A DNA stretch of 64,000 bases from an uncultured Muribaculaceae bacterium (GTDB lineage: Bacteria > Bacteroidota > Bacteroidia > Bacteroidales > Muribaculaceae): NCBI GenBank assembly GCA_910586595.1, contig CAJUJB010000001.1, positions 91,730-155,729 of the forward strand, given 5' to 3'. This document shows positions 1-8,902 of this stretch, one piece after another (the stretch's first letter is position 1; each line of letters starts with the position of its first letter). The notes under the pieces are model-generated. The model made no database searches. It was not told the DNA's origin and worked only from the letters and a program-made list of their open reading frames with translations. A program made the position numbers and the translations under genes.

Positions 1-46
1 CGAACGACAGGGCAGCCGCAAACAATGAGATGTACAGTTTTTTCAT
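1..46 (-). CDS. Secreted protein, N-terminal fragment (runs off the window)
   Basis: Only the first 15 residues are inside the window. They read as the start of a signal peptide: Met-Lys-Lys, then a hydrophobic run ISLFAAALSF. An in-frame ATG two codons upstream (50-52) overlaps the stop codon of the preceding gene as TAATG, so translation may begin there instead; the MKK start is preferred because it gives a normal signal peptide. It is the downstream partner of the small sorted protein at 52-534. A similar pairing at 61757-63669 has a CotH-kinase protein in second place, so a secreted or surface protein is expected here (inference). Function cannot be read from what is visible. Confidence 0.7.
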   Translation of the reverse strand, partial: MKKLYISLFAAALSF

Positions 47-51
47 AGACA

Positions 52-534
52 TTATTTTACGAATTTATAATTTACTCCTTTTGCATTCACTATATAGAGG
101 CCCGGCTCAAGAGAAGCGACATCAATAGATTCGCCATTGTGTGAGGGCATGGAGAGAACTACGGCTCCACTAACAGAATAGATGACCACCGGAGCAAGCT
201 CACCGTCCAACCAGCCTTCAAAACTGAGATTCGACATGGGCCTGCTGTAACAGATTTCAAGATCATTCAATCTCTGGGAGACATTTTCAAGACCACTGAA
301 ATCTCCGAATGTAATCCGGTCAATCTTTGAAAGGGGGATGAGCTCTGAGGAGGCTGTGGGAGATTCGCTCACGCACAAGTTCCCGGAGTCAAAAGACAGA
401 CGCAGATCATCGGTCAATTCAAACACTCTTGGGCCGGAATCGGGCCCGGAAGTATGTACAGCCACACTTCGTGAAGCACATGGACTGGCTGACAGCATGG
501 CAACAAGAAAGAAACTAAGCAGACATTTGTGCAT
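52..534 (-). CDS. Small secreted protein with T9SS type A-like sorting tail
   Basis: A 160-residue protein with a signal peptide at residues 1-21 (HKCLLSFFLVAMLSASPCAS). The middle is beta-rich, with the pattern LRLSFDSGNL...IPLSKIDRITFGD seen in small Bacteroidales surface proteins. The last about 70 residues look like a T9SS type A sorting domain: VVIYSVSGAVVLS, LEPGLYIVNA, and a terminal YKFVK. Start: the reading frame stays open upstream to 600, but the ATG at 534 is chosen because it begins the signal peptide and lies downstream of a good promoter at 563-593. The next gene begins at or within 8 nt of its stop, suggesting translational coupling. No enzyme motif is seen. It has the same architecture as the protein at 61757-62266. 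Confidence 0.75.
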   Translation of the reverse strand: MHKCLLSFFLVAMLSASPCASRSVAVHTSGPDSGPRVFELTDDLRLSFDSGNLCVSESPTASSELIPLSKIDRITFGDFSGLENVSQRLNDLEICYSRPMSNLSFEGWLDGELAPVVIYSVSGAVVLSMPSHNGESIDVASLEPGLYIVNAKGVNYKFVK

Positions 535-562
535 ATTGATAATTAGGATTAGGTTTACCTCG

Positions 563-593
563 CAAATATATACACATTTAAAATACAAACCAA
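563..593 (-). promoter_or_regulatory. Bacteroidota-type promoter for the gene at 52-534
   Basis: On the minus strand a -7 box TATATTTG (570-563) matches TAnnTTTG, and a TTG (593-591) lies 20 nt upstream. The start codon is 29 nt downstream of the -7 box. Confidence 0.6.
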
Positions 594-757
594 GCAACAT
601 GCAATAATTAGTCTGTATTTAACATCATTTAACCATATCACCTTTACTCTCCCGAGCCCCAACTCTAAAATTCGGGATTTTTCATACTACAACAGCTTTA
701 AATCAATTCTATTATACATTGTTACGGGTGTGTTATAGTTTTTAAAATGTATATTTT

Positions 758-787
758 TTGAAACATGGCAGATTTTTTCTAATTTTG
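758..787 (+). promoter_or_regulatory. Promoter of the 825-8088 operon
   Basis: -33 TTG at 758-760, 19-nt spacer, -7 box TAATTTTG at 780-787. The first ATG of the operon is at 825, leaving a leader of roughly 30 nt. The rest of 601-757 is AT-rich; I see only a weak 6-bp hairpin (650-655 with 672-677, followed by TTT), and no gene. Confidence 0.7.
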
Positions 788-824
788 TGCGATAAAGGGT
801 TCTATACCCCGACTCTTCAGCACT

Positions 825-1739
825 ATGAAAAAGATAGTTTTTGCCATACTGACTTTTCTGGCCGCAATCACCTGCGGTCAAGGCACTGCATATGGCGCGT
901 CCGGTGAGCTCTTCGTCTATCCGGTGGCGCCCGACTCCATGACACACCTGCAGACCCGCTGCGACTATATAATCAGCCGCTTCTGGGATCGCTGCAACTT
1001 CGACCATGCCCTCCGCGAGCCTGAAAAATTCAACCGCGCCTTCGGCGATTGGATCAGCATAATGCCACATGCATCAGCTGACACCGTCCACGCGTCGATC
1101 GACCGGCTTCTGGCACGTTTTGTGAAGAAGGCTCCGGTTGTGCTCGAACTGGCCAGCATGGCCGAGAACTGGCTCTATTGCGACACAGCATCCATGCGCT
1201 CCGATGAGATTTACCTCCCGTTCGCACGCGCAGCCGCAACAAATAAAAAATTGTCAAAAGCCGAGCGCGCACGCTTCGAAGCCCATGTGAAAATCCTCGA
1301 GAGTAGTTCCCTCGGCTCAAATGTGCCGGCAATTCCGGTAATCTATCCCGACGGCAGCAAGGGCACCCTCGCTGACATCAACGGCGGCTCAATACTTATT
1401 TTTATCAACGACCCTGACTGCATGGACTGCAGCCTGGCCCGTGTGCGACTGAGCGCCGACTACAACACCAACGAGCTTATCAAGCGGGGAGAACTTACCA
1501 TAGTGAGCATCTATCCCGGCGACACCGACGACGACAACTGGGCCAAAGCCGTAAGCGCAGCCCCGGCAAATTGGGTGACCGTCGCAATGCCCGCCGCAGA
1601 CGAATACTTCGATCTACGCACAACCCCGGTATTCCTCTTCCTCAACTCGGCACACAAAGTGCTCGCCAACAACCTCGACACCGACTACCTTCTCGGAGCC
1701 TTCCGGGTTGCCAACCAGAATAGCAGCAAAGCGCAATGA
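825..1739 (+). CDS. DUF5106 / thioredoxin-fold exported protein
   Basis: 304 residues with a signal peptide (MKKIVFAILTFLAAITCGQG...). The N-terminal half (about 30-165) resembles the helical DUF5106 region, with the typical aromatic, charged pattern around FWDRCNFDHAL. The C-terminal half is a thioredoxin-like fold carrying a CxxC motif, C199-M-D-C202, in the context NDPDCMDC, and a later TTPVFLFL strand that fits the cis-proline region. Likely a periplasmic or lipid-anchored redox protein; the substrate is unknown. It is the first gene of a seven-gene operon with promoter at 758-787, and its stop overlaps the mnmA start (ATGA). Assignment to DUF5106 is from family knowledge; the redox role is inferred from CxxC. 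Confidence 0.78.
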   Translation: MKKIVFAILTFLAAITCGQGTAYGASGELFVYPVAPDSMTHLQTRCDYIISRFWDRCNFDHALREPEKFNRAFGDWISIMPHASADTVHASIDRLLARFVKKAPVVLELASMAENWLYCDTASMRSDEIYLPFARAAATNKKLSKAERARFEAHVKILESSSLGSNVPAIPVIYPDGSKGTLADINGGSILIFINDPDCMDCSLARVRLSADYNTNELIKRGELTIVSIYPGDTDDDNWAKAVSAAPANWVTVAMPAADEYFDLRTTPVFLFLNSAHKVLANNLDTDYLLGAFRVANQNSSKAQ

Positions 1740-2848
1740 GCACAAACTCAGAGACAACGGCAGTACTTATATCCGGTGGCGTCGACAGCGCTGTCACCGT
1801 ACACCGTCTTGCAGAGAAGGGCGAGCCCATGCACCTCTTCTATATCCGCATCGGGCTTGACAATGGCGAAGGCGACTGCTCGGCAGAAGAAGACATCGAG
1901 ATGTGCTCGCTCATAGCGCGGCAGTACGGCCTACCGTTCGACGTCGTATCGCTCCATCAGGAGTATTGGGATAATGTGATGGACTATGCCCTCCGCACGG
2001 TAAAAGCCGGCTTGACACCTAACCCCGACATAATGTGCAATTCGATAATAAAATTCGGTTATTTCGAAGAGCGTTGGGGCCACGAGTTCAAGCAGACAGC
2101 CACCGGGCACTATGCTTCGACCCTCTTCGACGAAGAAGGCCGCAAATGGCTCGCTACGGCAGTCGATCCGGTCAAAGACCAGACCGATTTTCTCGCCCGT
2201 ATCTCAGGGAAACAGCTCAGCCATCTCATCTTCCCTCTTGGCGACATTCCCAAGGCCGACGTACGCCGCATAGCCATCGAAGCCAAACTGCCCAACGCCT
2301 ACCGCCGTGATTCGCAGGGAATATGTTTCCTCGGCAAAATCAACTATAACGACTTCATACGCCGTCATCTCGGCGAACGACCCGGAGCAATCATCGAGAT
2401 TGAGACAGGCCGCAAGCTCGGCGAGCACCGCGGCTATTGGTTCCATACCATAGGCCAGCGCAAGGGGCTCGGTCTCAGCGGAGGGCCTTGGTTTGTGGTA
2501 CGCAAGAATGTCGCCGACAACGTGCTCTACGTTTCGCGCGGTTACGACACGGAGAAACAATATGGCCGTACGCTCCACTTGGGCGAGATGCATTTTATTA
2601 CCGCCGACCCATGGGGTGAGGCAGCTCTCGCGCCCGACGGAGTGCCCGTAACATTTAAAAACCGCCATACCCCCGAGTTTTTCAGCGGTCGTCTGCGCAA
2701 GCTTGCCGACGCCGAGGGCGAATACGTTCTCGATTCCGATGTGAAGGTGCAAGGCATAGCTCCCGGACAATTCACGGCCCTGTATGACCCTGAAAGCCGC
2801 ATATGCTACGGCTCAGGAATTATCACGGGCCGGTCATTATCACTATAA
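1736..2848 (+). CDS. mnmA: tRNA-specific 2-thiouridylase MnmA
   Basis: 370 residues, the usual length for the family. It activates U34 of Lys, Glu and Gln tRNAs with ATP and transfers sulfur to make 2-thiouridine, in the cytoplasm. Visible motifs: PP-loop SGGVDSAVT near the N-terminus; the catalytic cysteine C101 in NPDIMCNSIIKFG; the second cysteine C197 in SQGICFLGKI; the TGHYA and DQTDFL motifs between them; and a C-terminal beta-barrel region (about 260-370). The start overlaps the upstream stop by 4 nt. It is the second gene of the operon, 10 nt before the next gene. Confidence 0.95.
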   Translation: MSTNSETTAVLISGGVDSAVTVHRLAEKGEPMHLFYIRIGLDNGEGDCSAEEDIEMCSLIARQYGLPFDVVSLHQEYWDNVMDYALRTVKAGLTPNPDIMCNSIIKFGYFEERWGHEFKQTATGHYASTLFDEEGRKWLATAVDPVKDQTDFLARISGKQLSHLIFPLGDIPKADVRRIAIEAKLPNAYRRDSQGICFLGKINYNDFIRRHLGERPGAIIEIETGRKLGEHRGYWFHTIGQRKGLGLSGGPWFVVRKNVADNVLYVSRGYDTEKQYGRTLHLGEMHFITADPWGEAALAPDGVPVTFKNRHTPEFFSGRLRKLADAEGEYVLDSDVKVQGIAPGQFTALYDPESRICYGSGIITGRSLSL

Positions 2849-2858
2849 AAAAGGTGCC

Positions 2859-3551
2859 ATGGATGAAAAAGTAAGTATCCGCGTTCTCGGACTCTCCTAC
2901 AGCCAGCTGCAGTCGGGTGCCTATGCCTTGATCTTGGCAGAGAACAAGGGGCCGAGGCGCATACCGGTGGTGATTGGCGCAGCCGAAGCCCAGTCTATAG
3001 CGATAGTGCTGGAAGGCATCCGCACCCCTCGCCCCCTTACCCACGACCTCTTCGTAAGTTTCGCCCATACCTTCGGAGTGAAGGTGAAGGAAGTCTTCAT
3101 CTACCGCTTCGAAGATGGCATTTTCTCATCAGAGATAACCTTCTCCGACGGCGACCGCACGGTAGCCATCGATGCACGCACTTCCGACGCTATAGCCATC
3201 GCGCTCCGCACCAATTCACCGATGTACACCACCCGTGAGATACTTAAGGAGACAGGTTTTGTGATAAACGATGACGAATTCACACGACCCGGAGCGCTCG
3301 ACGAGAACGACCTTGAGCCGGATGCCGATGACACAGAGGCGGTGGTAGAGGATGATTTTGACTCGTATGCCGACCGCAGCGACTATCATGCCGAGCCCCG
3401 CCCCGAAAACTTTACTATAGAACAACTCGAAAAGACCCTCGCAGAACTTATCGAAAAAGAAGAATATGAAGAGGCCGCCCGCATAAGCGACATACTTCAG
3501 CGCAAGAAAGACAAGCTCTCGGGGAATACAGACACCAACACCGATATTTAA
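2859..3551 (+). CDS. Bifunctional nuclease (DUF151) family protein with UVR motif
   Basis: 230 residues. Residues 1-140 form a BFN/DUF151 domain: LILAENKGPRRIPVVIGAAEA, the SIAIVLEG segment, LTHDLF, and DARTSDAIAIALR are its hallmark blocks. An acidic linker (about 150-190) leads to a C-terminal UvrB/UvrC-type motif (LEKTLAELIEKEEYEEAARI), a coiled-coil that usually mediates protein contact. Plant and bacterial DUF151 proteins have reported nuclease activity, but the biological role in Bacteroidota is not settled. Start: the frame is open from 2784 inside mnmA, but the ATG at 2859 gives the conserved MDEKVSIRVLGLS beginning and a normal 10-nt gap. Confidence 0.85.
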   Translation: MDEKVSIRVLGLSYSQLQSGAYALILAENKGPRRIPVVIGAAEAQSIAIVLEGIRTPRPLTHDLFVSFAHTFGVKVKEVFIYRFEDGIFSSEITFSDGDRTVAIDARTSDAIAIALRTNSPMYTTREILKETGFVINDDEFTRPGALDENDLEPDADDTEAVVEDDFDSYADRSDYHAEPRPENFTIEQLEKTLAELIEKEEYEEAARISDILQRKKDKLSGNTDTNTDI

Positions 3552-3566
3552 TACTACATCATAATA

Positions 3567-4913
3567 ATGAAAAACTTTAATCTCAAAGCCAGGCTTGCCA
3601 CGATGAACTTCCTTGAGTTCGCCGTCTGGGGTGCATACCTTATCTCGATGGGCATGTTCCTGGGTTCTAATGGCCTTGGAGAATATGTATTCTGGTTCTA
3701 TACCGTACAGGGCCTTGTATCCATCTTCATGCCTGCACTTATTGGCATTATTGCCGACCGCTGGATTCCGGCACAGATAACCCTCAGCCTCTGTCACCTG
3801 CTCGCAGGCGGATTCATGATCGCCACAGGCTTGGCAGCCTCATCGCAGCTCGCTGCAGGAGGCCCGCTTGAATTTGGTCAGATTTTCACACTCTACACCC
3901 TCTCGGTGTCGTTCTTCATGCCGACTATAGGCTTGAGCAACTCCGTAGCTTTCAACGGCCTTGAGAAAAACGGGCTCAGCACCGTCGACGATTTCCCTGC
4001 CATACGCACCTTGGGTACGGTAGGTTTCATCTGCGCGGAGCTCTTCGTCAATTTCGTATTCATCGACGGCGTGGCCATCCAGAACAGCTATACCCAGTTC
4101 TATACTTCCGGCATCCTCAGCCTCGTGCTCGCCGCATACTGCCTCACCCTCCCCGCCTGCCCGGTCAACAAGGGTGCGTCGCGCAGCCTTTCGGAGGCCC
4201 TTGGCTTGAAAGCCTTTGCCCTCTTCCGCCGTAAAGACATGGCGATCTTCTTCATATTCAGCATGCTGCTGGGCGTATCGCTCCAGATCACCAACAGCTA
4301 CGGATCATCGTTCATCTACCACTTCACCGAGGTTCCCGGCTTCAGCAACGACTGGTGGGCCCGCAATGCCACCTTCCTTATCTCCATCTCGCAGTGTGCC
4401 GAGGCCCTTTGTATCCTTGCCATTCCCTTCTGCCTTAAGCGGTTCGGAATCAAGGGCGTTATGCTCATGGCAATGTTCGCCTGGGTTCTCCGCTTCGGCT
4501 TCTTCGGCATCGGCGATACAAGTTCGTCGGGCGTAGTGTTCCTCATTCTTTCCTGCATCGTCTATGGCGTGGCCTTCGACTTCTTTAATGTCTCAGGTGG
4601 CCTCTATGTTGATATGCAGACCGACCAGGCCCAGCGTTCGTCAGCCCAAGGTCTCTTCATGCTCATGACCAACGGCATCGGCGCTTCTGTCGGCACCTTC
4701 ATAGCCGGCACCTGTGTGGTCAATAAACTTGTCAATGTTCCGGGTCTCGACGCCGTGCAGCAACTCGACGGCTGGCGTACCTCATGGTTTATATTCGCCG
4801 CATACGCGCTGGTGGTAGCCGTACTCTTCATGCTGATATTCAAAGAGAAGAAAGGCGCCATCACATCCCATAAGGTTAAAACCGCCGAAGATCTTCCCGA
4901 AGAATCAATCTAA
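3567..4913 (+). CDS. NupG-family nucleoside:H+ symporter (MFS)
   Basis: 448 residues with about 12 hydrophobic segments. It begins with the Bacteroidales NupG-family signature LKARLATMNFLEFAVWGAYL and includes the loop GIIADRWIPAQ after TM2. Predicted inner-membrane uptake of nucleosides by proton symport; the exact substrate is inferred from family only. It lies 15 nt after the DUF151 gene and 6 nt before rsmE, so it is part of the same operon. The cytoplasmic C-terminal tail is charged (KEKKGAITSHKVKTAEDLPE). Nothing looks truncated. Confidence 0.85.
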   Translation: MKNFNLKARLATMNFLEFAVWGAYLISMGMFLGSNGLGEYVFWFYTVQGLVSIFMPALIGIIADRWIPAQITLSLCHLLAGGFMIATGLAASSQLAAGGPLEFGQIFTLYTLSVSFFMPTIGLSNSVAFNGLEKNGLSTVDDFPAIRTLGTVGFICAELFVNFVFIDGVAIQNSYTQFYTSGILSLVLAAYCLTLPACPVNKGASRSLSEALGLKAFALFRRKDMAIFFIFSMLLGVSLQITNSYGSSFIYHFTEVPGFSNDWWARNATFLISISQCAEALCILAIPFCLKRFGIKGVMLMAMFAWVLRFGFFGIGDTSSSGVVFLILSCIVYGVAFDFFNVSGGLYVDMQTDQAQRSSAQGLFMLMTNGIGASVGTFIAGTCVVNKLVNVPGLDAVQQLDGWRTSWFIFAAYALVVAVLFMLIFKEKKGAITSHKVKTAEDLPEESI

Positions 4914-4919
4914 AATTAA

Positions 4920-5648
4920 ATGATACGTTTTTTCGCTCCCGACATAGCCCAGACCGGCCTACTTCCCGAAGGGGAGAGTGGCCACTGCGTGCGCGTACTC
5001 CGCAAACAGCCAGGCGACCTCATTGAGGTGGTCGATGGCAAAGGCACACTCTATCAGTGCCGCCTTATCGACGCCCATCATAAAGGCGCCTCAGTGGAAA
5101 TAGTCGGGAGTGAACCTCTGCCCAAAGTATGGGCCCCGTATATCACTGTTGCGGTGGCTCCCACCAAACATGCCGACCGCATGGAGTGGCTCATAGAGAA
5201 ACTCGTCGAAATCGGCATAGACCGCTTTGTGCCACTGCGCTGCGAGCGATCGGAGAGAAAAGAACTTAAGCGTGAACGCATCGAGAAAATAGCCGTATCG
5301 GCCATGAAGCAATCTCTCAAGGCCGTGCTGCCCCGCATCGACGACACCACCCCACTCTTCCAGTTCCTCAAAGAAGCCACACAATGCGACTGCGACCGTT
5401 TTGTCGGCTACTGCGACGCCGACACACCTCGTCAACTTCTCGCTAAAGCTTATCAACCGGGCAGAGACGTGACCATCCTCATCGGGCCCGAGGGCGACTT
5501 CTCACCAGCCGAGATCCAGGCATGCTTCGACGCCGGTTTTACAGCAGTCACCATGGGCGATAACCGCCTGCGGACAGAGACGGCAGCCCTTGTGGGTACT
5601 GACACAATCCATATTCTCAACCAAGCATTCTCACAGACAAACCAATGA
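4920..5648 (+). CDS. rsmE: 16S rRNA (uracil1498-N3)-methyltransferase RsmE
   Basis: 242 residues, the normal family length. It methylates U1498 of 16S rRNA using S-adenosylmethionine. N-terminal PUA-like domain (about 1-70, with GHCVRVLRKQPGD and VDGKG), then a SPOUT knot domain with KHADRMEWLIEKLVEIGI, LIGPEGDFSPAEI and the terminal MGDNRLRTETA knot motif that forms the cofactor pocket. The ATG is 6 nt after the transporter stop, and the stop overlaps the kdsA start by 4 nt, so translation is probably coupled. Confidence 0.95.
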   Translation: MIRFFAPDIAQTGLLPEGESGHCVRVLRKQPGDLIEVVDGKGTLYQCRLIDAHHKGASVEIVGSEPLPKVWAPYITVAVAPTKHADRMEWLIEKLVEIGIDRFVPLRCERSERKELKRERIEKIAVSAMKQSLKAVLPRIDDTTPLFQFLKEATQCDCDRFVGYCDADTPRQLLAKAYQPGRDVTILIGPEGDFSPAEIQACFDAGFTAVTMGDNRLRTETAALVGTDTIHILNQAFSQTNQ

Positions 5649-6469
5649 TAGAAAATCCACTCGGATACCTCACAGACAAACCAGGCTTTTTCCTCATAGC
5701 CGGCCCTTGCGTCATCGAAGGCGAGGAGATGGCGTTCGAGATCGGTCGCCACATCAAGGCTGTATGCGACCCTCTGGGCATTCCTTTTGCCTTCAAGGGG
5801 AGCTACCGCAAGGCCAACCGCAGCCGTCTTGACTCATTCAGCGGCATAGGCGACCTTAAAGCCCTCACTATTCTGGCCGCGGTAGGCCGCGAACTCGGCG
5901 TGCCTGTTGTGACCGACATCCATCAGCCCGAAGAGGCAGCCATGGCAGCCGACTTCGTCGACATCCTTCAGATTCCGGCATTTCTCTGCCGCCAGACCGA
6001 CCTGCTCACGGCAGCCGCACGCACAGGCAAAGCCGTAAACATAAAGAAAGGTCAGTTTCTCGCACCCGAATCAATGCGCTTCGCCGTTGACAAAGTGCGT
6101 GCATGCGGCAACAACAACGTAGCCGTCACCGAGCGTGGCACAACTTTCGGCTACGGCGATCTCGTGGTTGATTTCCGCGGTGTACCCCGCATGCAGGAAG
6201 CCTGCGGATGCCCCGTCATAGTTGATTGCACCCACTCGCTGCAGCAACCCAACACTGCCGGTGGAGTTACCGGTGGCTGCCCCGAACTGATAGAGACAAT
6301 AGCGCGTGCCGCAGTGGCAACCGGAGCCGACGGCCTGTTCATGGAAACTCACCCCGATCCGGCCTCAGCCAAAAGCGACGGAGCCAACATGCTACGCCTC
6401 GACCTCCTCGAACCCCTACTCACACGATTGGCTGCGATACGCAGAACCATCGACTCATTCAACGCATAA
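5645..6469 (+). CDS. kdsA: 3-deoxy-8-phosphooctulonate synthase KdsA
   Basis: 274 residues. It condenses phosphoenolpyruvate with D-arabinose 5-phosphate to give Kdo-8-phosphate for the LPS core. Motifs: AGPCVIEGEE near the N-terminus, FKGSYRKANRSR (substrate and phosphate binding), VTDIHQPEEA, LQIPAFLCRQTDLL, NIKKGQFL and the C-terminal ETHPDPASAKSDG. The C in AGPC and the HPDP motif are consistent with the family; metal dependence was not assessed. It overlaps rsmE by 4 nt and is followed after 8 nt by the TPR gene. No other Kdo gene is nearby. Confidence 0.96.
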   Translation: MIENPLGYLTDKPGFFLIAGPCVIEGEEMAFEIGRHIKAVCDPLGIPFAFKGSYRKANRSRLDSFSGIGDLKALTILAAVGRELGVPVVTDIHQPEEAAMAADFVDILQIPAFLCRQTDLLTAAARTGKAVNIKKGQFLAPESMRFAVDKVRACGNNNVAVTERGTTFGYGDLVVDFRGVPRMQEACGCPVIVDCTHSLQQPNTAGGVTGGCPELIETIARAAVATGADGLFMETHPDPASAKSDGANMLRLDLLEPLLTRLAAIRRTIDSFNA

Positions 6470-6477
6470 GAAGCCAA

Positions 6478-8088
6478 ATGAAAATACGCACTATAGCCGC
6501 CGGCACCCTCATCGCAGCCGCCGCGTGGCTCGCGCCCGCAGCAAAAGCTCAATCGGGCATACAGAATCCTATGACGCAGGCCGTACTGGCCGTATATGCC
6601 GACGAACTCCGCGAGAATCCACGCGACTACAATATACTCATGGCCAGGGCAGACGAATACTACCGCCACAGTGAGTATATCCGCTCGCTCGAAGACGTGG
6701 ACAAAGTTCTTGAATACGCACCCGAGACAGAAGAAGACGTGCGCCTGCGGGCATACGTGCTCCGCGCCGGCATCTATAACGAGACACATCGTCCGCAGCA
6801 GGCTCTCAGAGACCTCGAGGAAGCCCTCAAGATCGCTCCAGATTCTTACTCGGTAGTTTACCAGAAAGCCAATACCGAATACACGCTCGGCAAATATACA
6901 GATGCGAAATTCAGCTATATGAAGCTCGAGCGTCTCAACTCGCGCGCTCCCGAAGCCTATATCGGTCAAGCCCGTGTGGCCGTGAAGGAGAACAATCTCG
7001 GCACGGCAAACGAGATGCTTGCCAAAGCCGTGAATCTTGACCCCAACAATGCCGAGACTTATGTGCGCCGCGCATCTGTGCGCAAACTTATGGGAGACCA
7101 TAACGGAGCTGTCGATGACCTTATTCTCGCCCTCAGCGCCGACAATAAGCACAACCGCGCAATGACCGAGCTCCTCGACTACGGCAACACCAACTACCCC
7201 GCCGCAATGGCCGGGCTCTCGAACGCTATTGCCCAGGCCCCCCAGGTTGGTATGTTCAGATACATACGCGCCGTCATCGCCCAGGCTCACTTCCATTACC
7301 TCGCCGCCATACAGGACTACCAGGCTATCCTCGACGAGAAACTCTACAATTATCACGGCATCTATGCCTCAATTGCAGAATGTAACTTCGCCCTTGGCAA
7401 CTACGCCGAAGCGCTCGACAACATAGACCGCGCCCTCTCGATGATCCGCGACAACGCATCTTACTATGTCACCCGCTCGCAGACACTCCGAGCCCTCGGC
7501 CGCTATGACGAGGCAATCAAAGCCGGAGCCGAAGCCCTCGCGGTCGACCGCCAGTCGAATGATGCCCTCGTCGAAATGGCTATGGGCTATGTCTGCACCG
7601 GCAACTACGACGAGGCCTCCAACCTCATTGGCGAGGCCATGCTGAACGATGCTGAAAGCTCACGTTACCCCATGCTCCGCGCGTGGGTGATGGAAAAATA
7701 CCTCAACAAGCCCACGGCAGCCGCCCAGCTCTACGAGAAGGTGACGGAGATGGATCATTATTATATCGACAACCCACGCTCACTCAAGGGTTTCGCCTTA
7801 CTCTTCCTCGGTCAGACCGAAGCCGCGACCCGCTGGATGGAAAATATACTGCGCACCGTCACTGATTATGACGGGCTCATCCATTACTACGGAGCTTGTT
7901 TCTATGCACAGGCCGGCGACATGACACGCGCAATGAAATGCGCCGAAGAGGCACTCAACCTCGGCTATGCCAACTATCACAACTGGACAGAGGCAATCGA
8001 TGGCCGTGTGAATGTAGGCCCGCTGCGCGACGACCTGAAATTTCTTAACATGCTTCACCGCCACGACGCAATTTTTGGTAAAGAATAG
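6478..8088 (+). CDS. Exported tetratricopeptide-repeat protein
   Basis: 536 residues. Signal peptide at 1-24 (MKIRTIAAGTLIAAAAWLAP, then AKAQ), then TPR-like helical repeats over nearly the whole length, for example NPRDYNILMARADEYYR, RPQQALRDLEEALKIAPDS and GNYAEALDNIDRALSM. No enzymatic domain. Likely a periplasmic or outer-membrane-associated scaffold. Start: the frame is open back to 6226 inside kdsA, but the ATG at 6478 begins a proper signal peptide 8 nt after kdsA. It is the last gene of the operon from 758. No strong terminator follows directly; a hairpin at 8204-8236 is the nearest candidate. Confidence 0.85.
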   Translation: MKIRTIAAGTLIAAAAWLAPAAKAQSGIQNPMTQAVLAVYADELRENPRDYNILMARADEYYRHSEYIRSLEDVDKVLEYAPETEEDVRLRAYVLRAGIYNETHRPQQALRDLEEALKIAPDSYSVVYQKANTEYTLGKYTDAKFSYMKLERLNSRAPEAYIGQARVAVKENNLGTANEMLAKAVNLDPNNAETYVRRASVRKLMGDHNGAVDDLILALSADNKHNRAMTELLDYGNTNYPAAMAGLSNAIAQAPQVGMFRYIRAVIAQAHFHYLAAIQDYQAILDEKLYNYHGIYASIAECNFALGNYAEALDNIDRALSMIRDNASYYVTRSQTLRALGRYDEAIKAGAEALAVDRQSNDALVEMAMGYVCTGNYDEASNLIGEAMLNDAESSRYPMLRAWVMEKYLNKPTAAAQLYEKVTEMDHYYIDNPRSLKGFALLFLGQTEAATRWMENILRTVTDYDGLIHYYGACFYAQAGDMTRAMKCAEEALNLGYANYHNWTEAIDGRVNVGPLRDDLKFLNMLHRHDAIFGKE

Positions 8089-8203
8089 TTAAAACTCACC
8101 CAAGGGTGTAACAAATCTCACCTGTGTGCGTCTAACATACAGATTGACTCACATAGGTACTGAAAAATAACTACTTTTTCCTGAGAATTGATTGATATAA
8201 TTG

Positions 8204-8236
8204 CCGGCGTCAGGGCTGAGAAGCACCAGACGCCGG
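8204..8236. other. GC-rich hairpin in the 8089-8281 gap
   Basis: CCGGCGTC (8204-8211) and GACGCCGG (8229-8236) form an 8-bp perfect stem with a 17-nt loop, in an otherwise AT-rich intergenic region. It could end the upstream operon or form part of the leader of the next gene; there is no clean U-tract, so its role is open. I see no convincing TAnnTTTG box in the gap. Confidence 0.45.
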
Positions 8237-8281
8237 TATAATTTGTTTATATAGTAAGATTACATAACTGTATATAGACCC

Positions 8282-8839
8282 ATGATCATAGCATCTGAAC
8301 TCAGAAAAGAAAATATAGCCCAGTATCTGCTCTACATGTGGCAGATCGAGGACATAATACGCGCCAACAAGCTTGACATCGACAAAATCGACCAATCGGT
8401 GATAAGCCGCTTCCCGGCCGACCGTCGCAAAGAAATCTATGAGTGGTATGAATCACTCATCGACATGATGCGGCGCGAGGAGGTGACTGAAAAGGGGCAT
8501 CTCCAGATGAACCGCAACATTATCGGCTCTTTGGCCGACCTCAACCGGCGCATCATGGCCGACCCGGCGCCACGATTCGATGACTACCGTAAGGAATTCT
8601 ATGCCACACTGCCGTATATTGTAGAACTGCGGTCAAAAGCCGGGGAAGACAAAGCTGGAGAAATAGAGACCTGCTTCAACGCCCTCTACGGCCAGCTTAT
8701 GCTCCGTCTGGCAAAGAAAGAGATAAGCCCCGATACAGCCAAAGCCTTCGAGCAGATCTCCAAGTTCATAGCCATGCTCTCGCATTACTATGCCCTCGAC
8801 GAGCGCGACGAGCTATTCAAAGACGACGATAAAAAATAA
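8282..8839 (+). CDS. DUF4924 family protein
   Basis: 185 residues, predicted mostly alpha-helical, soluble and highly charged, with no signal peptide. It has the characteristic DUF4924 beginning (IIASELRKENIAQYLLYMWQIED) and the central block FYATLPYIVELRSKAG. The family is conserved in Bacteroidota and has no established function. It is a monocistronic unit: 193 nt of non-coding DNA precede it and a strong intrinsic terminator (8861-8902) follows. The C-terminal tail is acidic and basic (ELFKDDDKK). Confidence 0.8.
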   Translation: MIIASELRKENIAQYLLYMWQIEDIIRANKLDIDKIDQSVISRFPADRRKEIYEWYESLIDMMRREEVTEKGHLQMNRNIIGSLADLNRRIMADPAPRFDDYRKEFYATLPYIVELRSKAGEDKAGEIETCFNALYGQLMLRLAKKEISPDTAKAFEQISKFIAMLSHYYALDERDELFKDDDKK

Positions 8840-8860
8840 GCCCTCCACAAATACCGCATT

Positions 8861-8902
8861 GCTGGCTTGCAAGATTCTGTTTTGCAAGCCAGCGATTTTT
8901 TT
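8861..8902 (+). terminator. Intrinsic terminator of the DUF4924 gene
   Basis: A perfect 12-bp stem GCTGGCTTGCAA (8861-8872) / TTGCAAGCCAGC (8882-8893) with a 9-nt loop, followed by GATTTTTTT. The right arm contains the -33 element of the next promoter. Confidence 0.9.

Noticed and set aside
6349..7356. Open frame of 335 codons on the minus strand opposite the TPR gene
   Set aside because: Shadow of the TPR gene; no family features and no promoter.
8098..8109. Palindrome CACCCAAGGGTG after the TPR gene as terminator
   Set aside because: Only a 2-nt loop and no U-tract; the hairpin at 8204-8236 is the better candidate.
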